This document shows, in pieces, positions 6,289-11,761 of a stretch of DNA of 11,761 nucleotides (the first letter of the stretch is position 1; each line of letters starts with the position of its first letter). Source of the stretch: Actinomycetota bacterium (lineage in GTDB: Bacteria; Actinomycetota; Actinomycetes; Streptosporangiales; Streptosporangiaceae); contig PLIQ01000524.1 in the NCBI GenBank assembly GCA_003140115.1, positions 1-11,761 on the forward strand. The letters run 5' to 3'. Both the position numbers and the translations under genes were made by a program. The notes under the pieces are model-generated. The model searched no databases. It was not told the DNA's origin and saw nothing but the letters and a program-made list of their open reading frames with translations.

Positions 6289-9200
6289 CACGCGGCTCCC
6301 CCGGAACGCGGGTCCGCGGGTCGCCGCGGCGGCAGCGGCGGGCGGGCCTTGTACGGGTAGCTGGTCGACGGGCCCGGCGGCGTCGCCGGCGGCTGCTTCT
6401 CCAGCGCCTCCAGCGCGAGCCGGACCGCGGTCTCCAGCTGCGGGTCCCGGCCGGCCGCCCAGTCGTCGGGCGAGATCAGCACCTCCAGGTCCGGTTCCAC
6501 GCCGTAGTTCTCCACGCTCCAGCCGTAGTCCTCGAACGAGAACGCGTAGCGGGGTACGGTCATGTGGGTACCGTCGACCAGTTCGTGGCCGGGGACGCCC
6601 TCGATGCCGATCACGCCGCCCCAGGTGCGCGCCCCGACCACCGGGCCCAGGCTGAGCAGGCGGATGACCGCCGTGACGATGTCCCCGTCGGACCCGGCGA
6701 ACTCGTCGCTCACCGTGACCACCGGTCCGCGCCGGGCCTCGACCGGGTACGAGACGGGCTGAATCCCGCGGCCCATCTCCCAGGCCAGGACGCGGCGGGC
6801 CAGCTTCTCGACCACGAGCTGGGAGATGTGCCCGCCGCTGTTCCCGCGTACGTCCATGACCAGACCACTGAACGACATCTCGGTCCGCAGGTCACGGTGG
6901 AAGTGAGCCCAGCCCTCGCCCACCATGTCCGGGATGTGCAGGTAGCCCAGGCGGCCTTCGCTGAGCTCGCGGACCAAGGCGCGCCGCCCGGCCACCCAGT
7001 CCTGGTAGCGCAGCCGCCGCTCGTCGCGCAGCGGCACCACGACGACCGCGCGCGGCTCCCCCGACGCAGGCCGCACGGTCAGCTCGACCGGCTTGCCCGC
7101 GGTCCCGGCGAGCAGCGGCCACGGGCCGCGTACCGGGTCGACCGGCTGGCCGTCCACGGCCACCAGCTCGTCGCCGGGCCGCACTGCCACGCCCGGCGCG
7201 GCCAGCGGCGAGCGGGCCCGCGGGTCGGACGACTCGCCCGGCAGGATGCGATCCACGATCCAGCGCCCGGCGGGATCCCGGGTCACGTCGGCGCCCAGCT
7301 GGCCGGCGGCCGCGGGGCCGTCGGCGCCCGGGGCGAAATGCCAGTCCTGGCCGGCCTTGGTGATGTACGCGTGCGACGTGCCGAGCTCGCCGACCACCTC
7401 CCACAGCAGGTCGGTGAAGTCGTTGGCGCCGCGGATCCGGTCCAGCAGCGGCCGGTACTCGTCCTGCACGCCGTCCCAGTCCACGCCGGACATGTCCGGC
7501 ACCCAGAAGTCCCGGCGCATGATCCACCCCGCCTCGGCGTAGGCGTGCCGCCACAGCGCGGCCGGATCGGCCGGGAACCGGGCCCGGGACAGGTCCACGG
7601 TGACGACGTCGCCGGAGGAGTGGTCGTCGTGGACGGGTTCGGACGGGACGACCTGCAGCTCGTCGTGGTCCTTGACCACCAGGCGGGTGCCGTCGCCGCT
7701 GACCTCGAACCAGTCGAGCTCCTCGGCCAGCTCGGCGACCTCACGCTTGCGCAGGTCGTAGCGCTCCAGGGCCGGGCGGGGCGCGTCGTCGTCCAGGTTC
7801 GCGGCGCTCTCGCCCAGCACGCCGGTCACCGGCTCGCGGAGCCAGGCCAGGCCGTCCTTGACCGCTCGCAGGCTCGCGTACCGGGCCTCGGGCACGGGCA
7901 CGCCCACCACACGGCCGGGCAGACCGTCGGGGTCCACTGATACCACGGGCCGTTCGGCAGAATCTGACTTGTCCTCATCCGGGGGATCCTGGCTGACCGG
8001 ACGGCCACCAGGCAGCGGCCCGAAGGGCGAGGGGGTCTGGGCGTCGAGCGTGACCAGGTAGGGGCGGCTGCCGTACGGGAACGACAGGTCGAAGGACTGC
8101 GCGTCGTAGACCGGGTCGAAGCTGCGCTGCGACAAGAAGGCCAGGTACAGGCCGTCGGCGGTGAAGACCGGGTCGGTGTCGGAGAAGCGGCCGTCGGTCA
8201 CCTCGACGATCGAGCGGTCGGCGATCTTGGCCATGCGGATGCGGCGCAGCGGCCACATCAAGGGCTGGGACCAGGCCAGCCAGGCCGAGTCGGGCGAGAA
8301 TGACAGCCCTTCGACGGGACCGTTGTCGGATGCCGCCAGCTCGGTGACCTGGCCGGAGTCCACGTCCACCAGCAGCAGCCTGCCGTCGTGAAGGGCGGCC
8401 GCGACCGTAGCCCCCCCGGGGGCGGCGGCCAGGCTGGTGACCGTGCCGCCAAGATCTCCGGTAAGCCGAACGGAGCGTGGCTCGCCGGTCACGGTCACCA
8501 CCTCGAGCACGTCCGGGCCGGCCGCGTCGCTGGCCCAGACCACCTTCCCGGTCTCGCCCAGCACCCGGGGCAGCCGGGCCCGGGCGTTCGGGTCCACGTG
8601 CAGCGCGCGAGCCGGGCCGTCCTGATGAGTCAGCCAGTGCACCGTGCCCCGCACCTCGACGACGCTGGCCTGGCCCGTCAGGTCGCAGTCCAGGCTGCCC
8701 AGGTGATCCACGGCGGTGACGAGCCGCGGGGCACGCCCCGCGGACGGGGAGCCGAGGGTGATCTCGACCGGGTGCGGCTCGGCGGCCTCGGGACCGTCCA
8801 GCATCCACACGTCGCCGGCCACGTGGTAGACGATCCGGTGCCCGTCGGTGCTGGGGTTCCTGGCGTACGTGCCGTCGTGGTCGGTGTGCCGGGTCAGGTC
8901 GGTACCGTCCAGGGCGCAGGAGTAAATGTTGCCAGTGCCCTCGTGGTCGGACAAGAAGAACAGCCGGCCGCCGATCAGCATCGGGCTGCCGAACTGGGTG
9001 TCCAGGTCGGTCAGGATCCGGGTGAACAAGGGGTCGTCGGCGGTGGCGGTCCAGAGCCTGCCCGCGGTGCCGCCCCGGTATCGCTTCCAGTAGGCCGGCT
9101 CGCTGTTCTCCCGGCCGGCCAGCAGGGCGGTCCCGGTGGTTTCGAGGGCGAGGTCGCCGACCGGGCCGAAGGGCAGCCGCCGGGGCGGCGCGCCGTGCAG

Positions 9201-9572
9201 CGGGACCGCGTAGGCCCAGGTGTACTGGGCCTCCGGCTGCCCGGCGGCGGTGATGGCCAGCACCTCCCCGGCCGGCGTCCAGCCGGTCACCCGGGTCCGG
9301 TTGTCGCCCCAGTAGGTGAGCCGGGCCTCGTCGGCTCCCTCGGCATCGGCGGTGTAGACCTCTGGCTGGCCGTCGCGCCAGCCGGTCCACGCGACCCTGG
9401 TCCCGTCCCGGGAGAAACGCGGGTAACGGACCTGGGCGGCGTCGGCGGACAGCCGCCACGCGCGGCCCCCCTCGGCGGGCGCGAGCCAGACGTCGTCTTC
9501 TGCGACGAAGACGAGAAGCTCACCGTGAACATGCGGATACCTAAGATAACCAGCTGAAGTCACGCAGTTCAT
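6288..9572 (-). CDS. Tricorn-type serine protease, first copy of the tandem pair
   Basis: Paralog of the gene directly downstream, similar along its whole length (1094 aa from ATG 9572), with the same two propellers, C1, PDZ and C2 layout. Catalytic residues are S733-H734 (GTSHA), S961-D962 (AGSDGD) and E1021 (SVENYGV), so it should be an active cytosolic oligopeptidase. Compared with its neighbour it lacks about nine residues in the first propeller (near residue 180), has extra residues after GTSHA, and has a 2-residue insertion between the nucleophile and the Glu. The start is uncertain. ATG 9572 gives MNCVTSAGYLRYPH, but GTG 9563 gives a protein beginning where the paralog begins, and TAAGAT just upstream suggests a leaderless start there. 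Neither has a Shine-Dalgarno. The first ~15 codons are AT-rich compared with the rest. It lies 63 bp after the response regulator and its TGA overlaps the next ATG. Confidence 0.92.
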   Translation of the reverse strand: MNCVTSAGYLRYPHVHGELLVFVAEDDVWLAPAEGGRAWRLSADAAQVRYPRFSRDGTRVAWTGWRDGQPEVYTADAEGADEARLTYWGDNRTRVTGWTPAGEVLAITAAGQPEAQYTWAYAVPLHGAPPRRLPFGPVGDLALETTGTALLAGRENSEPAYWKRYRGGTAGRLWTATADDPLFTRILTDLDTQFGSPMLIGGRLFFLSDHEGTGNIYSCALDGTDLTRHTDHDGTYARNPSTDGHRIVYHVAGDVWMLDGPEAAEPHPVEITLGSPSAGRAPRLVTAVDHLGSLDCDLTGQASVVEVRGTVHWLTHQDGPARALHVDPNARARLPRVLGETGKVVWASDAAGPDVLEVVTVTGEPRSVRLTGDLGGTVTSLAAAPGGATVAAALHDGRLLLVDVDSGQVTELAASDNGPVEGLSFSPDSAWLAWSQPLMWPLRRIRMAKIADRSIVEVTDGRFSDTDPVFTADGLYLAFLSQRSFDPVYDAQSFDLSFPYGSRPYLVTLDAQTPSPFGPLPGGRPVSQDPPDEDKSDSAERPVVSVDPDGLPGRVVGVPVPEARYASLRAVKDGLAWLREPVTGVLGESAANLDDDAPRPALERYDLRKREVAELAEELDWFEVSGDGTRLVVKDHDELQVVPSEPVHDDHSSGDVVTVDLSRARFPADPAALWRHAYAEAGWIMRRDFWVPDMSGVDWDGVQDEYRPLLDRIRGANDFTDLLWEVVGELGTSHAYITKAGQDWHFAPGADGPAAAGQLGADVTRDPAGRWIVDRILPGESSDPRARSPLAAPGVAVRPGDELVAVDGQPVDPVRGPWPLLAGTAGKPVELTVRPASGEPRAVVVVPLRDERRLRYQDWVAGRRALVRELSEGRLGYLHIPDMVGEGWAHFHRDLRTEMSFSGLVMDVRGNSGGHISQLVVEKLARRVLAWEMGRGIQPVSYPVEARRGPVVTVSDEFAGSDGDIVTAVIRLLSLGPVVGARTWGGVIGIEGVPGHELVDGTHMTVPRYAFSFEDYGWSVENYGVEPDLEVLISPDDWAAGRDPQLETAVRLALEALEKQPPATPPGPSTSYPYKARPPLPPRRPADPRSGGAA
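8075..8120. repeat. 46-bp exact direct repeat, copy in first tricorn gene
   Basis: This is the partner of 4773-4818, identical over all 46 bases and in the same orientation. Recombination between the two copies would delete one gene length and leave a single in-frame hybrid tricorn gene, because both copies sit at the same position in their respective proteins. Confidence 0.9.
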
Positions 9573-9577
9573 CTTAG
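9572..9577 (-). promoter_or_regulatory. Putative -10 element before the first tricorn gene
   Basis: On the minus strand TAAGAT matches TANNNT and ends 7 nt before the GTG at 9563, the geometry expected for a leaderless transcript starting at or next to that codon. It sits in the only low-GC patch of the neighbourhood. A convincing -35 at 17-18 bp is not visible; ATGACT (9601-9606) resembles one but is 23 bp away. If real, the tricorn pair and lspA could be expressed independently of the kinase-regulator pair. Confidence 0.35.
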
Positions 9578-9578
9578 G

Positions 9579-9656
9579 GGCTGCCGCCAGCCGCGTTTGG
9601 AGTCATCTCATGGGCTGGCGATGGTCTGCCGCTGGCTACAGCCAGCCGCGTTCGGA
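9579..9656 (-). repeat. Imperfect duplication and small hairpins at the end of the response-regulator gene
   Basis: A 16-bp sequence, GCCAGCCGCGTTCGGA on the plus strand (9641-9656), encodes the last Ser-Glu-Arg-Gly-Trp of the response regulator. It recurs with one mismatch at 9586-9601 in the intergenic gap, 55 bp away. The gap also contains two short GC stems: GCTGGC/GCCAGC (9631-9636 with 9641-9646), with the regulator's stop codon overlapping the loop, and GGCTG/CAGCC (9579-9583 with 9588-9592). No T-run follows either stem on the minus strand, so a terminator is doubtful; partial attenuation is possible. Confidence 0.55.
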
Positions 9657-10265
9657 CGCGATGTGCAGCGCCTCGGCGCGGTTGCGGGCCCCGGTCTTCT
9701 GGATGCAGGCGGACAGGTAGTTCCGCACCGTGCCCTCGGACAGGTACAGCTGGCGGGCGATCTCCGCGATCGTCCCGCCGTCGGCGGAGGCCTCCAGGAC
9801 GTCCCGCTCGCGGGGGGTGAGCGGGTTGAGCCCGTCGGCCAGGGCGGCGGCGGCCAGGTCCGGGTCGATGACCCGCTCGCCGGCCAGGACCCGCCGGATG
9901 GTCTGGGTCAGCTTGTCGGCCGGGGAGTCCTTGACCAGGAACGCGGACACGCCCGACTCCATCGCGCGGCGCAGGAACCCCGGCCGGCCGAACGTAGTCA
10001 AGATGACGATCTTGGTCCCCGGGTGGGCCTTCTTCAGCTCGGCGGCGGCGGCGAGCCCGTCCAGGCCGGGCATCTCGATGTCCAGCACCGCCACGTCCGG
10101 GTGGGTGTCCTGAGCCGCCTGCAGGACCTCGTCGCCGCGGCCGACCTGGGCCACCACCTCGAACTCGCCTTCAAACGAGAGCAGCGCGGCCAGCGCCTCC
10201 CTGATCATCACCTGGTCCTCGGCGAGGAGCAGCCGGATGGGGTTCTTGGCGGGCTCAGGCGTCAT
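9636..10265 (-). CDS. NarL/DesR-type response regulator (REC plus LuxR HTH)
   Basis: This 209-aa transcription factor is the likely phosphorylation target of the adjacent kinase. The receiver domain spans ~10-128: acidic pocket E16-D17, phospho-acceptor D62 in VAVLDIEMPG, switch residues T90-T91 and conserved K112 (LVKDSP). The LuxR-type helix-turn-helix spans ~148-205 (LTPRERDVLEA, then the recognition helix after LSEGTVRNYLS). Length and layout are normal for the family. The ATG at 10265 lies inside the kinase gene, overlapping it by 11 nt, which argues for coupled translation; only a weak GGA precedes it. It probably acts as a dimer on its own operon or on the membrane-protein genes to the right, as is common for DesKR-like pairs; the targets are inferred, not seen. 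Confidence 0.93.
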   Translation of the reverse strand: MTPEPAKNPIRLLLAEDQVMIREALAALLSFEGEFEVVAQVGRGDEVLQAAQDTHPDVAVLDIEMPGLDGLAAAAELKKAHPGTKIVILTTFGRPGFLRRAMESGVSAFLVKDSPADKLTQTIRRVLAGERVIDPDLAAAALADGLNPLTPRERDVLEASADGGTIAEIARQLYLSEGTVRNYLSACIQKTGARNRAEALHIASERGWL

Positions 10266-11586
10266 ACCGGTCCACGGGGACCGTCGCGGTCAGCCTGAAG
10301 CCCTGGCCGCGGGCGGGGTCGGCCGCGCCTAGTGATAGGCGGCCGCCTGCGGCGGACAGCCGCTCGGACATGCCGCGCAAGCCGGTTCCCTTGGCCGAGT
10401 GCGGGTCCGGCTGCTGGTCTGCCGGCTGGTCCGGCTGCGGCTGGCCGAGGCCGCGGCCGTCGTCGAAGACCTCGAGGGAGAGTTCTCCGGGGTGTTCGGT
10501 CAGGCGGATCCGGCAGTTCTTCGCGCCGGAGTGCCGGATCACGTTGGTCACCGCCTCGCGCAGGCACCAGGCCAGCGCGGCCTCCGCGTCGGCGTCGAAC
10601 GTGCCCGAGCGCAGGGTCAGCCCGGTGTCGTCGTCGAGCCGGATGCCGGCCGCGTCGAGCGCGTTCCGCGCGGTGATGACCTCGATCGCGAGGGTCGGGC
10701 GGCGGTAGCCGCTGACCGCCTCCCTGATGTCGTGCAGCGTCTGCCGACTAACCCGGCCGATGTCGCCGAGGTCGCCGAGCACCGTGTCGCGTTCTTGGGT
10801 GGCCGGCAGCCGGGACAGCCGCTTGGCGGCCAGTTCGGACTTCAGCGTGATCACCGACAGCGACTGGCCGGTCAGGTCGTGCATGTCCCGGGCCAGCCGG
10901 AGCCGTTCCTCGTTGGCGGCCAGCTTGGCCACGGTCCCGCGGGCCTGGCTCAGCTCCTGCATGAGCTGGATCTGCATCCTGAACCCGATCATGGCCACGC
11001 CGACGAGCACGACAGGCAGCAGCACGGCCCAGAAGTCCTCCGCGTCGTCGTGGGAGAGCCAGCTGAAGAAGACGTAGCAGACCGCGACGGCGAGGACCCG
11101 ACGCAAGGCTCGCCGCCGTCCGTCGGGCTCGGCGGACAGGATCATGCCGGCCGCGGCGGACACGTAGATCCACAGCGGCGTCCATCCCTTGCCGTACACC
11201 ACGCAGGCCAGGGCCGCGAGGACGACAATGGCCACCAGCCCGGCCCGGGCCAGGCGCGGCCGGCGGTCCGTGTCGATCACGGTGGGCACGTAGATGGCGC
11301 AGAAGGCGAGCGTGATGGCCAGCCCGCCCCCGATCCACAGCACCCCGTGGCGGTGGCCGAACAGGGCGTGCACCGGCTGGATGAGGTAGACCAGCCAGAT
11401 CGCTGAGAAGAACCAGCGCAACGGGCTGCCGGTGCCGGGCGTGCGCAGCCAGCCGAGGCCGGCGCTCAGCAGGGCCGGCCGGTGTACCGGGGCCTCGTCC
11501 GGCGCGGGCTCGTCGGGCGCGGCCTGGTGCGGGCCGGCCTGGTACGGCGCGGGCTCGTCCTGGTCGGTTCGGCCTTTCATCGCCAT
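10255..11586 (-). CDS. DesK-like sensor histidine kinase (HisKA_3 family)
   Basis: This 443-aa membrane kinase would autophosphorylate on His and pass the phosphate to the adjacent regulator. After a Pro/Asp/Glu-rich cytosolic N-terminus (1-50) come about six hydrophobic segments (~55-77, 81-101, 112-132, 135-152, 161-178, 185-204), then a helical linker. H236 in RDMHDLTGQSL is the phospho-acceptor, and D237 to Q241 gives the DxxxQ phosphatase motif of DesK-type kinases. The ATP-binding domain shows the N-box near N348 (REAVTNVIRHSGA), DDGRGLG at ~375-381 and GTGLRGMSERL at ~400-410. Between the last two lies an unusual Gln/Pro/Asp-rich insert (~382-397) in the ATP-lid region. The start at 11586 is supported by AGGTGA 7 nt upstream. 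No extracytoplasmic sensor domain is present, so a membrane-borne or intracellular signal is likely. Confidence 0.93.
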   Translation of the reverse strand: MAMKGRTDQDEPAPYQAGPHQAAPDEPAPDEAPVHRPALLSAGLGWLRTPGTGSPLRWFFSAIWLVYLIQPVHALFGHRHGVLWIGGGLAITLAFCAIYVPTVIDTDRRPRLARAGLVAIVVLAALACVVYGKGWTPLWIYVSAAAGMILSAEPDGRRRALRRVLAVAVCYVFFSWLSHDDAEDFWAVLLPVVLVGVAMIGFRMQIQLMQELSQARGTVAKLAANEERLRLARDMHDLTGQSLSVITLKSELAAKRLSRLPATQERDTVLGDLGDIGRVSRQTLHDIREAVSGYRRPTLAIEVITARNALDAAGIRLDDDTGLTLRSGTFDADAEAALAWCLREAVTNVIRHSGAKNCRIRLTEHPGELSLEVFDDGRGLGQPQPDQPADQQPDPHSAKGTGLRGMSERLSAAGGRLSLGAADPARGQGFRLTATVPVDRYDA

Positions 11587-11593
11587 GGCGGGT

Positions 11594-11599
11594 TCACCT
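11594..11599 (-). promoter_or_regulatory. Strong ribosome binding site of the histidine kinase gene
   Basis: AGGTGA on the minus strand is a six-base match to the anti-Shine-Dalgarno complement and lies 7 nt before ATG 11586. This selects that ATG over the in-frame ATG two codons later (11580). It is the best Shine-Dalgarno seen in the window and contrasts with its absence before the E1 and first tricorn genes. Confidence 0.75.
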
Positions 11600-11633
11600 C
11601 ATATCCATGCTGCCACGTTTCCCTGCCCGCGCG

Positions 11634-11665
11634 ACCGGGGCGTACCAGTGCTGGTACGCCCCGGT
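11634..11665 (-). terminator. Perfect 14-bp inverted repeat upstream of the kinase gene (terminator or operator)
   Basis: ACCGGGGCGTACCA (11634-11647) and its exact reverse complement (11652-11665) flank GTGC, itself able to add one more G-C pair. The stem is GC-rich and would fold on either strand. On the minus strand it begins 39 nt after the stop of the partial membrane-protein gene and ends 47 nt before the kinase ATG. No T-run follows on the minus strand, so it would be a U-less terminator of the kind proposed in actinomycetes. A dimeric regulator binding site is the alternative. Confidence 0.5.
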
Positions 11666-11667
11666 TT

Positions 11668-11695
11668 CCGGCAAGGCCCCCGATTGGCTTGCCGG
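11668..11695 (-). terminator. Second inverted repeat abutting the first
   Basis: CCGGCAAG (11668-11675) and CTTGCCGG (11688-11695) form a perfect 8-bp stem with a 12-nt loop. It starts 9 nt after the stop codon of the partial gene on the minus strand and is separated from the 14-bp repeat by only two bases. The position right after a stop favours a role in ending or attenuating that upstream transcript, with the pair acting as tandem hairpins. Confidence 0.45.
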
Positions 11696-11704
11696 CTCTA
11701 GCGT

Positions 11705-11761
11705 TCAGACCGTCTCGGCGGTAGAGCGGACGGCGAAGGTGGCCAGCACGGCGAAGATCGC
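11705..11761 (-). CDS. C-terminal end of a membrane protein (partial; possibly an ABC transporter permease)
   Basis: Only the last 18 codons and the TGA (11705-11707) are inside the window; the gene continues beyond the right edge. The visible residues, AIFAVLATFAVRSTAETV, are a hydrophobic helix followed by a short polar tail, typical of the last membrane segment of a permease. ABC-2 type permeases often neighbour DesKR-like pairs, so a permease is a reasonable guess, but 18 residues cannot establish the family. Two hairpins follow the stop directly, which supports this being a real gene end. Confidence 0.5.
   Translation of the reverse strand, partial: AIFAVLATFAVRSTAETV

Noticed and set aside
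6240..6291. Signal peptide or lipobox on the tricorn proteins, which would tie them directly to LspA
   Set aside because: The N-termini go straight into propeller sequence (GYLRYPHVH) with no hydrophobic segment. The Cys near the start of the longer first-copy form has no lipobox around it.
6564..7940. Plus-strand frame (458 codons) opposite the first tricorn gene
   Set aside because: Antisense shadow rich in His/Val/Ala/Gly with no motif; similar shadows appear opposite the paralog, as expected from shared sequence.
11501..11559. Short direct repeat GGCGCGGGCTCGTC in the kinase N-terminus (11501-11514 and 11546-11559)
   Set aside because: It simply encodes the repeated Asp-Glu-Pro-Ala-Pro of a low-complexity tail, with no sign of a mobile element or array.

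Overview
The window is about 11.8 kb of compact, very GC-rich DNA with GTG starts, overlapping genes and almost no intergenic space. This composition, together with a DesK/NarL-type two-component pair and tricorn-type peptidases, points to a mycelial or related high-GC actinomycete (Streptomyces/Streptosporangiales-like). I cannot name the genus from sequence alone. No transposase, integrase, CRISPR array, rRNA or tRNA was seen.

Layout. Bases 1-192 carry no convincing gene and contain the putative promoter of the first gene. A single plus-strand gene (193-2430) encodes a fused alpha/beta E1 component of a thiamine-diphosphate 2-oxoacid dehydrogenase. Everything else lies on the minus strand. 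Read in its own direction, from the right edge: the C-terminal 18 codons and stop of a membrane protein (11705-11761); two back-to-back perfect inverted repeats (11634-11695); a DesK-like sensor histidine kinase (11586-10255); a NarL/DesR-like response regulator overlapping it by 11 nt (10265-9636); two consecutive, closely similar tricorn-type proteases of about 1,093 residues (9572-6288 and 6288-3010) whose stop and start codons overlap; and a signal peptidase II, lspA (3007-2441), two bases after the second tricorn stop. lspA and the E1 gene converge with only 10 bp between their stop codons.

How the genes may work together. The kinase and regulator form a cognate pair. The two tricorn enzymes keep every residue of the known catalytic tetrad, so both are probably active cytosolic peptidases that would process oligopeptides such as proteasome products. 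lspA is an inner-membrane aspartyl peptidase that removes lipoprotein signal peptides, and it appears translationally coupled to the second tricorn. The spacing suggests one transcript, kinase-regulator-tricorn-tricorn-lspA, possibly with an internal promoter before the first tricorn, so a sensor-controlled proteolysis operon is the most interesting reading. That functional link is inference from gene order. The E1 gene looks unrelated and transcribed on its own.
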